DNA of 64,000 nucleotides from an uncultured Spirochaetales bacterium (GCA_944392695.1 CALXXN010000001.1:62001-126000); one strand, 5' to 3'; positions 42,390 to 51,097 are shown, counted from the first letter of the stretch. The notes: generated from the sequence alone by a model not told the origin. Numbers and translations: made by a program.

Positions 42390-42506
42390 ATGAAGTATAG
42401 ATGCGTCCTGTGTGGTTATGAGTATGAAGGCGACAGCCTTCCCGAAGATTATGTCTGCCCAGTCTGCGGTGCCGGTCCTGAGGACTTCGAGGTCGTAGAG
42501 GAGTAA
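42390..42506 (+). CDS. Short rubredoxin-like protein
   Basis: 38 residues with a perfect AAGGAGG Shine-Dalgarno. It has two C-x2-C pairs: C-V-L-C-G-Y near residue 5 and C-P-V-C-G near 23, 15 residues apart, as in the rubredoxin-like domain of rubrerythrin (full rubredoxins are about 52). It should bind one iron with four cysteines. It could be an electron carrier for a reductase such as the one at 4401, or a rubrerythrin-type partner encoded elsewhere. Confidence 0.85.
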   Translation: MKYRCVLCGYEYEGDSLPEDYVCPVCGAGPEDFEVVEE

Positions 42507-42516
42507 GGCGGGCTGA

Positions 42517-42547
42517 GGGCCCTTTGGCATGTGTTGACGAAGGGCCC
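42517..42547 (+). terminator. Hairpin after the rubredoxin-like gene
   Basis: GGGCCCTT (42517-42524) pairs with AAGGGCCC (42540-42547), 8 bp. No T-tract follows, so termination may be weak. The loop contains the -35 box of the tRNA-Leu promoter. Confidence 0.45.
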
Positions 42548-42563
42548 CATTCCCTCCTAGGAT
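42534..42563 (+). promoter_or_regulatory. Promoter of tRNA-Leu
   Basis: -35 TTGACG (42534-42539), 18-nt spacer, -10 TAGGAT (42558-42563), 13 nt before the mature tRNA. Confidence 0.6.
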
Positions 42564-42576
42564 TCATTCCGTACCT

Positions 42577-42660
42577 GGCCACGTGGCGGAACTGGTAGAC
42601 GCAACAGACTCAAAATCTGTCGGCAGCAATGTCATGTCGGTTCGATCCCGACCGTGGCTA
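42577..42660 (+). tRNA. tRNA-Leu(CAA)
   Basis: 84 nt, class II with a long variable arm. Acceptor GGCCACG pairs with CGTGGCT (one G-U pair at the end), and discriminator A is the leucine identity base. The D-arm segment TGGCGGAACTGGTAGACGC is typical of tRNA-Leu. The anticodon stem ACAGA/TCTGT encloses CTCAAAA, so the anticodon is CAA. T-arm GTCGG-TTCGATC-CCGAC. CCA is not encoded. Confidence 0.94.
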
Positions 42661-42663
42661 TCC

Positions 42664-42688
42664 GAGGCACCTCTGTCGCAGGTGCCTC
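42664..42688 (+). terminator. Terminator hairpin after tRNA-Leu
   Basis: GAGGCACCT (42664-42672) pairs with AGGTGCCTC (42680-42688), a 9-bp perfect stem with a 7-nt loop. The T-tract is missing (ATTGATG follows). Confidence 0.55.
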
Positions 42689-42732
42689 ATTGATGAAAAG
42701 GCCCATTCCCGGGCCCTTGTGTGAGACAAGCG

Positions 42733-44784
42733 ATGAGAAGAACACTGGTCATGCTTATCATCCTGCTCCTGTCGTTCATCCTCATGGCTGATGGACAGGA
42801 GCAGGGTACGCTCCCCAATGCTGCCGTGATGGAGGCGGACGACCTCCTCCTGGCTGACATCCCTATCTCCTACGGAGAGGAGGGCTTCAGGGAGCGTATC
42901 CTCGAGCGCACAAAGGGGGAGAGGGATCCTATAGGCCTTGTCCTCACAGGAGGCTCTGCCAGGGCCTTTGCCCACATAGGCGTGATCAAATACCTCGAGG
43001 AGCATGACATAGAGCCGGATTTCATCATCTCCAACTCAATGGGGTCGATCATAGCCTTGCTCTATGCCGCAGGAATGAGTCCTGAGCAGATCATGGACAT
43101 GATCACCTCAGGAGACCTCTCGACCTTCTTCAAGCTCACTGTGCCAATCGAAGGCGGTCTTCTGGATCCAGCTGGTTTCCAAGGCCTTGTCGAGTCAGTT
43201 GTCGGACCTGACCTTGACCTGGATGAGTTGGAAATCCCCGTCATGGTGATCTGCCAGGATCTTGTGACCAAGCGTGAGGTCCGTTTCATGGAAGGCCCCT
43301 TCACCGACATCATGCTGGCTTCCTTCGCCATCCCTGCCTACTTCCCACCTGTCGAGGTCAATGGGCATTTGTTGATTGATGGTGGTATCGTCAACCTGGC
43401 GCCAATCGATGTCGCCTATGACTACAGCGACACGGTGATCGTCTCGACGACATTCTACGACAATGATGCGCTCAACTTGCGCAATGCCCTTAACATAGTC
43501 AACACGGCTTTCGAGATTGTCAAGCGCCAGAACGCCGCCCGTGACATCAGGGCTTATTCTGACAAGATGATCTGGATCCGCTGTGCGGTCGAGGATTTCA
43601 GCTTCATGGACTTCGGTGCCGCCAGGGACCTGGCCCAGCGTGGCTATGAGAGCGCGTCGATGATGGCCACGCAGCTTGACCAGGTTTACAAGCATGGCAT
43701 GTCTCCTGGTCTTGAGGCAAAGCGTGAGGAGCTCCAGTCTGGCATAGACAAGGCGGTGCAGAACCAGTTCTACTTCGCCAGGGTCGAGCAGCCGGTGGCG
43801 TCCAACACCTTCTCGCTTGGCATGTACACATCGCAGACGAACGAGTACCCCTATTACCTGAGGAACACCTATGACCTCGGTCTGGAATACCGCTTCGCCA
43901 GCCGTTCCATCGAGTTCTCGACTCTTGTCGGCGGGGCTTTTGACACGACTGTCAACAAGGATACCACGGCAGGCCTGCTTGTCTCGCTCTCATTCGCCTG
44001 GTACCCGGTCGGCAACCTGCGCCTGACGGCTTACGGGGCCGCGACCTTTGAAGGCGAGCCACGCTGGTACACACCAAGCCTCTACTTCCGCCAGGGTTTC
44101 GATTACAAGGCCTTATCGAACGATTACTTCACGCTTGAGCTGAACCAGGCTTTCGAGTATTACCAGGACTTCCATAAAAGAGGGGAGCCAGGCGATGAGG
44201 ACCAGTACATGCTCACGGTCCAGGCCAGGGGTGCTGTCAACCTGTTCAGCTATGCCAGCCTCAACTTGAACGTAGGTTACATGCTGAACGCCCAGGCCTT
44301 CGACATGCTGCCACACCACTACCTCCAGGCTGGTGCGGACACCAGGCTCCATGTCATACCAAGTGCGACCTCTCTCTTCTTCGACCTTGGCATCTTCACC
44401 CGCTTCTCCATAGATGGAAGTGGTGATCCTGCTCCAATCTACCCCTCGGATGGTTTCATCTCGAATGCTGATATAGTCAATGTGCTGAACAGCACGGATG
44501 GAAAGGGCGACCCCTACTTCTTCATCGTCCCCCTGTCGATTGGATACGCCTTCACCTCGGCTCCGACATTTGGAGAGCTTTTGAGGGCTGACTATTTGGA
44601 GCTCTCACTCTATTGCGACCTGCTGTTCCGCAATGGGGCGGTGCCTGATGTCTCGACGGGTGTCGAGCTGCAGTTCGAGCTCTCATTGATCGGCTTGCAG
44701 AAGATTCCGATGACCTTCCGCTTCGGCTATGACACCCTGGCGGACGACTTCCTCTTCTCACTGCGTTTCACAGTCACCAAGTGA
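42733..44784 (+). CDS. Patatin-like phospholipase with C-terminal outer-membrane barrel
   Basis: About 683 residues. Signal peptide at the N-terminus (hydrophobic 5-17, cleavage near ADG). The patatin domain spans about 55-330: oxyanion loop LTGGSARAFAHIG, nucleophile elbow ISNSMGS and the Asp motif LIDGGIVN. The first Gly of the usual GxSxG is Ser here. From about 360 to the end are repeated amphipathic strands with an aromatic-rich pattern, like an outer-membrane barrel, as in PlpD/FplA type Vd autotransporters; I see no clear POTRA domain. In-frame GTG 42721 is an alternative start; neither has a good Shine-Dalgarno. Confidence 0.8.
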   Translation: MRRTLVMLIILLLSFILMADGQEQGTLPNAAVMEADDLLLADIPISYGEEGFRERILERTKGERDPIGLVLTGGSARAFAHIGVIKYLEEHDIEPDFIISNSMGSIIALLYAAGMSPEQIMDMITSGDLSTFFKLTVPIEGGLLDPAGFQGLVESVVGPDLDLDELEIPVMVICQDLVTKREVRFMEGPFTDIMLASFAIPAYFPPVEVNGHLLIDGGIVNLAPIDVAYDYSDTVIVSTTFYDNDALNLRNALNIVNTAFEIVKRQNAARDIRAYSDKMIWIRCAVEDFSFMDFGAARDLAQRGYESASMMATQLDQVYKHGMSPGLEAKREELQSGIDKAVQNQFYFARVEQPVASNTFSLGMYTSQTNEYPYYLRNTYDLGLEYRFASRSIEFSTLVGGAFDTTVNKDTTAGLLVSLSFAWYPVGNLRLTAYGAATFEGEPRWYTPSLYFRQGFDYKALSNDYFTLELNQAFEYYQDFHKRGEPGDEDQYMLTVQARGAVNLFSYASLNLNVGYMLNAQAFDMLPHHYLQAGADTRLHVIPSATSLFFDLGIFTRFSIDGSGDPAPIYPSDGFISNADIVNVLNSTDGKGDPYFFIVPLSIGYAFTSAPTFGELLRADYLELSLYCDLLFRNGAVPDVSTGVELQFELSLIGLQKIPMTFRFGYDTLADDFLFSLRFTVTK

Positions 44785-44865
44785 GACCTGGGCTTTGTGC
44801 TGGCGGACTGGTCTGGATCAGATGGAATGCGACAGTTCATCCGCATATTTCATTATACGGACATT

Positions 44866-45468
44866 TCAGACTCCCCAGTAGACACTTATCTGCCACTCGG
44901 TGGCAGACGTCGCTCCGGCAACGATGTAAAGGATTTCCGAGTCAACAAGCCATGCGCACATGTACTGATCCTTCTCACAGTACTTGTTGTAAAGGAAATC
45001 AGTGGATTCGGTTCCAATCCAATAGGCGTCGACAATAAACTCAGGACTTATTTCAAATATGTCCTCATCGCCTTGTCTGTATACGAATACATCGTCCTCA
45101 TCAGCAGGATTCCCCTTTGCCTTCATCAATGGAAAGCCATGATCAGCTACCAAGGCATTATAATACTTATCGAAAACCTCCTTCATGGTGATTCCCGAGC
45201 CATCACTCCTGTCATCTGCAAATGCGCCCATTCCTGTCACTTCAAAATCTGGGGACATCAAGACAAAGTAATGAGGCATGTCGCCTCCTGCCAAAGGATA
45301 TAGGATTCGGAAAACCGGGCCGCCATTACTTACGGAATCGAATTCGTATTGGACATGTTTTTTGTCCATATCGTCTATATCCCAATCAATCCCAATCGGG
45401 AAGAACGCTGAGAAAGCATTTGAAGCACATAGGACCATGAGGATCATGCATAGTATGGTTTTCTTCAT
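44866..45468 (-). CDS. Small secreted protein of unknown function, lower-GC than neighbours
   Basis: 200 residues from ATG 45468 with GGAG upstream. Clear signal peptide (MKKTI, hydrophobic core, cleavage near NAFS-A). The mature part holds alternating strands, with PLAGGDMPHYFVLMSPD and the C-terminal WQISVYW. I recognise no family. Codon use is visibly more A/T-rich than neighbours (many AAA, AAT, ATA codons), hinting at later acquisition. It stands alone, with about 80 bp before the patatin end and about 380 bp of non-coding DNA upstream. Confidence 0.65.
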   Translation of the reverse strand: MKKTILCMILMVLCASNAFSAFFPIGIDWDIDDMDKKHVQYEFDSVSNGGPVFRILYPLAGGDMPHYFVLMSPDFEVTGMGAFADDRSDGSGITMKEVFDKYYNALVADHGFPLMKAKGNPADEDDVFVYRQGDEDIFEISPEFIVDAYWIGTESTDFLYNKYCEKDQYMCAWLVDSEILYIVAGATSATEWQISVYWGV

Positions 45469-45807
45469 TCGGGACTCCTCCTTTTCCAGTAAGCTATGGC
45501 TTTTCATATCTGTCAAGTTTGATTCCCTACATGCTCTTGGCTCAGATAAGCCTCACTATGAGATGTGGAACAGCTTGGTTTGACTGGGCAGCCTACAAGC
45601 GGCCTGTGGCAACGGTCTCTTGCGCAAGTTCCTCATTATCCTGGTTCATTTCACTTGCTCAACTATTCATCAGTGTTGATTCCCGTTGGTGGCTGGACTC
45701 GCCAAGCATGCAGGCAGCGTGCTTTTGAATTTGAAATCAGCTTCTGATGGCATGTCCTTGACCACATCATCCACTGTATAGGGGCGGCAATGCGTGGAGA
45801 TGGACGA
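45469..45807. other. Non-coding gap, nothing recognised
   Basis: About 340 bp between the small secreted gene and the DEAD-box terminator. A TTGACA hexamer on the minus strand (45511-45516) may be a -35 for the secreted gene. No RNA gene, repeat or convincing ORF seen; the short open frames here lack start signals. Confidence 0.4.
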
Positions 45808-45843
45808 TAAGAAAGGCAGGATCCTTGTGGAATCCTGCCTTTT
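45808..45843 (-). terminator. Terminator of the DEAD-box helicase gene
   Basis: AGGCAGGAT (45814-45822) pairs with ATCCTGCCT (45832-45840), extended by A/T pairs. On the minus strand it is followed by TTTCTT. It lies a few bases after the helicase stop. Confidence 0.7.
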
Positions 45844-45849
45844 GTGGAC

Positions 45850-47655
45850 TTAGCGCTTCTTGTTGTAGCGTCCATGCTCCTTGCGGCGTGATGGACGTGC
45901 CTTGCGGCGGTAGTCCTCACTGTAGTCCCTCTTGCGTGACCAGGTGTCATCATCCCACTCACGCCTCCTGCGGTTAGGCTTGGCAGAGGAGGGGCGTCTC
46001 TGTGGGCGGCGCTTCTGGTCCTCCTCCTTTGCCCTGACGACAAGCGGGCGTCCATCAGAGCCCATGTCCTCGAAGGCCTCAATGATCTTGGATGCGGCAC
46101 GCTCAGGGACATTGATGAAGCTGAAGCAGTCCATTACCTCGATATCCCTGATATCCTCATCACGTACTCCGCAGTGGTCGCTGACAAGGTCTGCCAAGGC
46201 CCTCTTCGTCAGGTGGTCCTTGCGGCCTCGTGCGATGAAGAGGCGGACCATCTCCTCAGGAATCGACTCCCTTGTGAACTGCTCCTTGCCACCCTTGCGC
46301 CTGGTGCGCTCTTCCTGGGAGGCCATGACACTGACATCATGGTACTGCCTCCTGTCAAGGGCGTTTGTGTAGTGTAATGAGAGCAGGGCCTTGACGAGGC
46401 TCTGCGGGTCGGATTCCTCAAGGAGTGCGTCTGCAAGGTCGGCGTAGTCGTCATCCTCCTTCTCGAGGTGTTTGACGACCTCTGCGGCCATGCGCTCCTT
46501 CTTGACCTTCATCAGTTCATCGACACTGGGTACGCGGTACTCGCGGATCTCATTGTTCGTAGCCTTCTTTATATAGTTGAACTTCCTCTTCTCCGAAGGG
46601 GTGACGAAGGTGATGGCGAGCCCCTCACGTCCAGCACGGCCCGTACGTCCGATGCGGTGGGTGTAGACCTCTGGATCCGAGGGGATGGTGTAGTTGATGA
46701 CGTGGGTCAGTTCACTGATATCAATACCGCGTGCGGCGACATCAGTCGCGACGAGGATGTTTATCCTGTGCTCCCTGAGCTTCTGGAGTATGAGCTCGCG
46801 TTGCTTCTGGGAGAGGTCGCCGTGCAGTGCCTCGGCATCATAGCCACGCTCCATCAGCTTGCGTCCGATCTCCTCGCACTGCACCTTGGTGCGGCAGAAC
46901 ACGATGGCATAGAAGTCCTTGTAGCGGTCGATGATGCGGACGAGGACCTCCATCTTGTCACTTTCCCGCAGGTAGCAGTAGTACTGCTCTGTGGAGGAGC
47001 GTTCGTCATCTGGCCGTTGGGTCCTGACAATCTCATATGAGCCCATGAAGCGTGTTGCAAGCTTCAGTATGGGGTCTGGCATTGTCGCGGAGAAGAAGAG
47101 CATCCTCTTGTCCTTGTTCGTCTGGGCAAGGATCTTCTCGATGTCTTCTATGAAACCCATGTCGAGCATCTCATCAGCCTCGTCGAGGACGGCGAAGGAG
47201 AGTGCGCTGAGGTCCAGCGTCCCTCTCTCGAGGTGGTCCTGTATGCGGCCTGGTGTGCCGACGACGACCTGTATGCCCCTCTTCAGCTTCTTGAACTGGT
47301 TCTCATAACTGGAGCCTCCGTAGATCGCCTCAACCGAGATGTGGCGGGAACCTTTCAAGGATATGATCTCGTCCGCCACCTGCATGGCCAGTTCCCTGGT
47401 CGGGGTGAGCACAAGGGCTTGTGGACGGCGGTCGTCCTCGTTGATCTTCTCAAGTATGGGCAGGCCGAAGGCGGCGGTCTTGCCCGTGCCGGTCTGCGCC
47501 TGGCCGATCACGTCGATGTCCTTCTCAAGCAGTAGGGGTATGCATGCGGCCTGGATTTCCGTTGGTGTGGTGAAGCCCTTCTTCTCAAGGGCCTTCAGCG
47601 TCTCCTCTCCAAGTCCAAGACCTGCGAAGGAGGGCTGTATCGCATCTTCTGTCAT
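45850..47655 (-). CDS. DEAD-box RNA helicase with DbpA-like RNA-binding domain (DeaD/CsdA-like)
   Basis: 601 residues with the complete motif set: FAGLGLGEETLKALEKKGF (Q-motif region), AQTGTGKTAAF (I), PTRELA (Ia), DEAD (II), SAT (III), and HRIGRTGRAGR (VI). A C-terminal DbpA/CsdA RRM (about 465-550) is followed by a very basic tail rich in Arg and Lys (about 555-601). Such helicases remodel rRNA and mRNA structure, often at low temperature. An AGGA Shine-Dalgarno precedes the ATG. Monocistronic by appearance: own terminator and about 85 bp to the upstream gene. Confidence 0.93.
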   Translation of the reverse strand: MTEDAIQPSFAGLGLGEETLKALEKKGFTTPTEIQAACIPLLLEKDIDVIGQAQTGTGKTAAFGLPILEKINEDDRRPQALVLTPTRELAMQVADEIISLKGSRHISVEAIYGGSSYENQFKKLKRGIQVVVGTPGRIQDHLERGTLDLSALSFAVLDEADEMLDMGFIEDIEKILAQTNKDKRMLFFSATMPDPILKLATRFMGSYEIVRTQRPDDERSSTEQYYCYLRESDKMEVLVRIIDRYKDFYAIVFCRTKVQCEEIGRKLMERGYDAEALHGDLSQKQRELILQKLREHRINILVATDVAARGIDISELTHVINYTIPSDPEVYTHRIGRTGRAGREGLAITFVTPSEKRKFNYIKKATNNEIREYRVPSVDELMKVKKERMAAEVVKHLEKEDDDYADLADALLEESDPQSLVKALLSLHYTNALDRRQYHDVSVMASQEERTRRKGGKEQFTRESIPEEMVRLFIARGRKDHLTKRALADLVSDHCGVRDEDIRDIEVMDCFSFINVPERAASKIIEAFEDMGSDGRPLVVRAKEEDQKRRPQRRPSSAKPNRRRREWDDDTWSRKRDYSEDYRRKARPSRRKEHGRYNKKR

Positions 47656-47739
47656 TATTTTGTGTTATTCCTCATGGCCCAGATATTGTGATGGGCGGAA
47701 ATGGAGTATGACGGAATAGGGGATCTTAGGCAAGAGCCT

Positions 47740-48696
47740 CTAATGCAGCCAGGAGATCAGGCCCTGCAGCCCATCGATGTGCCGTCCTGCGATCGTGCCT
47801 GAGTAGAAGCCATGTGCCTCCTTCGCCTCGTAGGACCGGCCAAGTGGGATGCCGACCATGCAACGCTCCTCGAATACCAGGTCGACCAATCCAGCGGAGT
47901 CCCTGACATGTCCATCCTTGATGCTTATGTCATCGACATGGGTGAGCCCACCATCCTGCCAGATGGCGCCATCATGGTTCCCGTCTGCGAGGTGGAAGGC
48001 CAGATGGCCTGATGAGGCCATGGCCCTCGTCCCCTTGGGCCACTGCCTGCAGTTGCTACGGATCCAGGTCATCATGGCCGAGGCGCCATCATCACAGAGC
48101 CAGTCCTTGTCCCAACCCTTCCTGATGAAGCCACCACTTGGCTTGAGCCCCATGATCTGCTCCTCGAGGGTGACCTGGCCTGGGTCTGTAGCTGAAGGAT
48201 GGGCCATCGACAGGCTCTCATCATCGTAGTCCTGTTGCAAGGAGAAATCGCCAAGCAAGCCCTTTGTCCCCCCAGGCAGCTCCATGCCTGGCGCATTGAA
48301 GACGACATACCTTGCCGCGCCTTTGTGCATGAAGGTCATCGTCATCGTCTTCTCCTTATCTGTCCAATGGAGGCTGCCATCCTCTGTTGACGAGGATGGG
48401 ACCTTGGGGCGGGGGATGGGCTGGCGGCCTCTTGTCTGCATCATGACGGCCTTGCCTGAGACAAGGTCTGCGTAGATAAGGCTGGAAAAAATCTTGCCTG
48501 AAGAGAGGACCATGGATGCGCATAGGTTCCAACCCTTCTCGATGTCAGTGATCACGAAGCGTTCCACCGCCGTCCTACGGGTCCCTTTGAGCGAACCTGG
48601 TTCGTAGGCGAAGTAGGGGTGGCGTGCCCATCCTTCCTCATTGATCCTGCCATCAGGTCCCAGCAGTGGTATGAGGCTTTTGATCTCCTTGCTCAT
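47740..48696 (-). CDS. DUF2804-like protein
   Basis: 318 residues, no signal peptide or membrane helix. Beta-rich, with conserved-looking WARHPYFAYEPG near the start, a YADLVSGKAVM block, and NHDGAIWQDGGL, resembling the DUF2804 family of unknown function; I call this by resemblance of pattern only. The ATG lies 6 nt after a TACAAT -10 box, with AGAGG in the gap partly acting as a ribosome site. No operon partner: the upstream gene is separated by a strong terminator. Confidence 0.6.
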   Translation of the reverse strand: MSKEIKSLIPLLGPDGRINEEGWARHPYFAYEPGSLKGTRRTAVERFVITDIEKGWNLCASMVLSSGKIFSSLIYADLVSGKAVMMQTRGRQPIPRPKVPSSSTEDGSLHWTDKEKTMTMTFMHKGAARYVVFNAPGMELPGGTKGLLGDFSLQQDYDDESLSMAHPSATDPGQVTLEEQIMGLKPSGGFIRKGWDKDWLCDDGASAMMTWIRSNCRQWPKGTRAMASSGHLAFHLADGNHDGAIWQDGGLTHVDDISIKDGHVRDSAGLVDLVFEERCMVGIPLGRSYEAKEAHGFYSGTIAGRHIDGLQGLISWLH

Positions 48697-48702
48697 ACCT
48701 CT

Positions 48703-48708
48703 ATTGTA
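48703..48708 (-). promoter_or_regulatory. -10 box of the DUF2804-like gene (leaderless-type)
   Basis: TACAAT on the minus strand, 6 nt before the ATG; a weak TGTCCA lies 17 nt upstream (48726-48731). Confidence 0.45.
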
Positions 48709-48740
48709 AGGCTTAGGTCAGCTTGTGGACAGGGGCGGAC

Positions 48741-48770
48741 AAAGAAAAAGGCACGGCGTCTGCCGTGCCC
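48741..48770 (-). terminator. Intrinsic terminator of the PpiD-like gene
   Basis: GGCACGGC (48750-48757) pairs with GCCGTGCC (48762-48769), 8 bp with a 4-nt loop, followed on the minus strand by TTTTTCTTTG. A textbook terminator. Confidence 0.9.
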
Positions 48771-48790
48771 TTCAGCCCCATGGGTCTTGA

Positions 48791-50302
48791 TCAGTTCGAT
48801 GTGCCCATCGTGTCGATCAGGACTGAGAGGAAGTTGTCCTCAAATAGTGAACTTGTGAGGATCGAGGTCTGCAGGTCGCTCTGGGCGATTGATGATGCCA
48901 TGTAATCGTAGAAGTCGTGTGTCGATGTTCCACGGGCCTCGTCAGTACCATCTGCCCCGACACGTGTCACCACATAGTAGTCGCCAGATGCCTGAGGGGC
49001 CAGGATGGTGCCCTCCTCACTGTTGTAGAGGCTTGCCATGTAGGTCTCATCCGCATTGGCTGCATCCCTCAGGCCGCCTTCGCTGTCCGTGGCGTAGAAG
49101 GAGGCAAGCATTGAGGAGGCCGCAGAGGGGTTGGCCGGTGTGACAGCGACATTGGTCGCTGTGGTGCCAGCATTCTCGAGGGCTGCGTCGAAGCCATTGG
49201 CCTGGGCGTCTTCGTAGAAGGCTGTGGCCGCTTCCTGTGACCAGGTTGTAAGCGCCTCGCTGTCATTGGCTGCGATGTAAGTGCGGATCCTTGATGCCAT
49301 ATCGTCTGTGGTGAAGTCAGGCATGGAAGGAGCGGCCTCGACACGGTAGATGTCGTAAGAGCTGCCATCCTGATAAGGGCCGGCGAAGGATCCGGCTGCC
49401 GTCGAGAAGAGGGTGTTGGCGTTCTCCTCACCAAGGCCCTGGACTTCATAGAAGCAGTAGACCTGGTTGGCAAGACCATCCTCGGCGAGATGTGTGTCGA
49501 AAGCAGCAGGGTCCGCTGTGACCTCGTCCATCAGGCTGTCAGCGGCTTCCTGGCTGTCTGCGCTGATGATTGAGACGGTGATCTGCGTGAAAGGCTGTGG
49601 GTTGGAGTTCGCATACGCCACGAGCCTGTCAGCAGGATAAAGGTCCGCGTCGAAGAGCACGTAGTCGAATGAACGACCTGAAGATGCCATTGATGCGACA
49701 AAATCCTTCTCAGCGTCCGAGGAGACGACACTAGAGATGTCCTGGGCGACAAGCATGGCTGGAAGCCCCGTCTCGACAGAGTTGTAGACGCTGCGGCGCT
49801 CGGATACACCAGCCGCCTCATAAGCGGAAGCGTCGAAGTTGCCATCCGCGTCATTGTAGTAGCCGCTGTCGATGATCGTGCGGTTGATCATCTCTTCTGA
49901 CAAGCCGATTCCAAGCCTGGCTGCCTGCTGGTCCAGCGCTTCGTGGACGACTGCGTTGTAGTAGGCCTGGTAGAGGAGTGAGGTGGAGTCCATGTATGCA
50001 CCATACTGGGTGTAAAGGTTGTAGTACTGGTTCTCCATGTAACTGCCAGCGCTGTACTCTATGGGTTCTCCATTGTAGCGTCCGAATTCGATGCTGTTGG
50101 TTGCAAAGAGTCCGAACAACCCTGTAGCGGGGAGTACGAAGGTGATGGAGATCAGGATTAGGATGATGACCCCGATCCACCAGCCGAAGTTCTTCTTGGT
50201 GTGGGGTTTTTTCGCCTTGGCCGCAACAGCATCACTCTTCTGCAGCTGGTCCTTGGCGTTCTTGAAGTCTATGTCCTTGTCCTTGTTGTCTGTATCGGCC
50301 AT
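48791..50302 (-). CDS. PpiD/SurA-like periplasmic foldase, membrane anchored
   Basis: 503 residues. A charged cytoplasmic head (1-38) and one membrane helix (about 40-62) resemble PpiD. A SurA-N-like helical region follows (about 75-180: NGEPIEYSAGSYMENQYYN, then LDQQAARLGIGLSEEMINRTI). The remainder contains Ala/Ser-rich segments. A clear parvulin catalytic domain is not evident, so it may be a chaperone without isomerase activity. It has a strong promoter, an AAGGAAG Shine-Dalgarno, a dyad in its leader and a textbook terminator, so it is a single-gene unit. Confidence 0.78.
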   Translation of the reverse strand: MADTDNKDKDIDFKNAKDQLQKSDAVAAKAKKPHTKKNFGWWIGVIILILISITFVLPATGLFGLFATNSIEFGRYNGEPIEYSAGSYMENQYYNLYTQYGAYMDSTSLLYQAYYNAVVHEALDQQAARLGIGLSEEMINRTIIDSGYYNDADGNFDASAYEAAGVSERRSVYNSVETGLPAMLVAQDISSVVSSDAEKDFVASMASSGRSFDYVLFDADLYPADRLVAYANSNPQPFTQITVSIISADSQEAADSLMDEVTADPAAFDTHLAEDGLANQVYCFYEVQGLGEENANTLFSTAAGSFAGPYQDGSSYDIYRVEAAPSMPDFTTDDMASRIRTYIAANDSEALTTWSQEAATAFYEDAQANGFDAALENAGTTATNVAVTPANPSAASSMLASFYATDSEGGLRDAANADETYMASLYNSEEGTILAPQASGDYYVVTRVGADGTDEARGTSTHDFYDYMASSIAQSDLQTSILTSSLFEDNFLSVLIDTMGTSN

Positions 50303-50332
50303 TTTTTTACTTCCTTTGTGCTCACGTAGTCA

Positions 50333-50353
50333 TATCCATTTCTCCAATGGATA
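50333..50353. repeat. Perfect inverted repeat in the leader of the PpiD-like gene
   Basis: TATCCATT (50333-50340), TCTCC, AATGGATA (50346-50353): 8-bp perfect arms, 5-bp spacer, just downstream of the predicted transcription start. It may be an operator or an mRNA stem-loop. Confidence 0.6.
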
Positions 50354-50366
50354 CAGACATGAGGAG

Positions 50367-50396
50367 AAAATAGCACTTATGAGTAAGCGCTGTCAA
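50367..50396 (-). promoter_or_regulatory. Strong promoter of the PpiD-like gene
   Basis: Minus strand: consensus -35 TTGACA (50391-50396), 18-nt spacer, -10 TATTTT (50367-50372). About 58 nt of leader before the ATG, containing the dyad. Confidence 0.65.
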
Positions 50397-50398
50397 TG

Positions 50399-51097
50399 TC
50401 AGACTTGCCAGGTGACGGAGAAGGAAAGAGACTCCGCCAAGAGAAGGAAGTCTATCAGTGGGAAGGAATAAGTGAATGAGTCTTCGCCTGTCTGCACACC
50501 ACCTGTGAGGCTGGTGATACGCCCAGGCACCTGGATTGAGAAAGTGATCAGGCTGTCTCGGAGCGCATCCGGAGCCTCCTCTCCGATGGCGAAGGTGATC
50601 ATGTCCATGTAGTCCTGCTCGCTGTAACCGACATTGTAGTTCGCGAGGTAGACCGCGACATTCGGATCCCCAAGGAAGGGTACTATGCGCTCAAGCTCAG
50701 TATAGTTGTCTATGTCGACATAGAAGCTGAAAGAGGATCCGTCCTGGCGTATGATCGACTGCTCCTGTCCTCCGAGCGCGTTGGCCAGCTCCTCGAGGTC
50801 GTCGTAGTTGAAGTTGACCGTGTACTCGTTGACACCATCCTTGGTGGAGACGACTTGGCTGACGAGCCCTGTGTCGTCGAGCTGTTTGGAGAAGCTGGAC
50901 ACCGCCGCATCCATGATGCTTTCATCAGAGGCAGGCATGAATTCAGAATAATCCGCCAACACATCGACGAAGAACTGTTCGACGCTGATATCTGTGTTTG
51001 ATGAGGAGCCATCAGTGCCCATCACGAGGCTTTCTGTGACTGTGCAGCCTGTCAATGCGAGGGCAGCCATGAATAGGGGTATTAGTCTTCTGAGCAT
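50399..51097 (-). CDS. Lipoprotein of unknown function
   Basis: 232 residues from ATG 51097. Signal peptide MLRRL with hydrophobic core and lipobox ALTGC (Cys near residue 18). The mature protein is acidic, rich in Asp, Ser and Val, and the C-terminal portion ends in alternating strands (SFTYSFPLIDFLLL onward). No family recognised. ATG 51097 is preferred over 51103 because the -10 box TATCCT (51104-51109) would place the transcription start after the first ATG. The stop is 3 bp from the -35 box of the next gene. Confidence 0.68.
   Translation of the reverse strand: MLRRLIPLFMAALALTGCTVTESLVMGTDGSSSNTDISVEQFFVDVLADYSEFMPASDESIMDAAVSSFSKQLDDTGLVSQVVSTKDGVNEYTVNFNYDDLEELANALGGQEQSIIRQDGSSFSFYVDIDNYTELERIVPFLGDPNVAVYLANYNVGYSEQDYMDMITFAIGEEAPDALRDSLITFSIQVPGRITSLTGGVQTGEDSFTYSFPLIDFLLLAESLSFSVTWQV

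Noticed and set aside
42577-42660. Integrative element attachment site at tRNA-Leu
   Set aside because: The flanking repeats are short and no integrase, recombinase or cargo genes are nearby.
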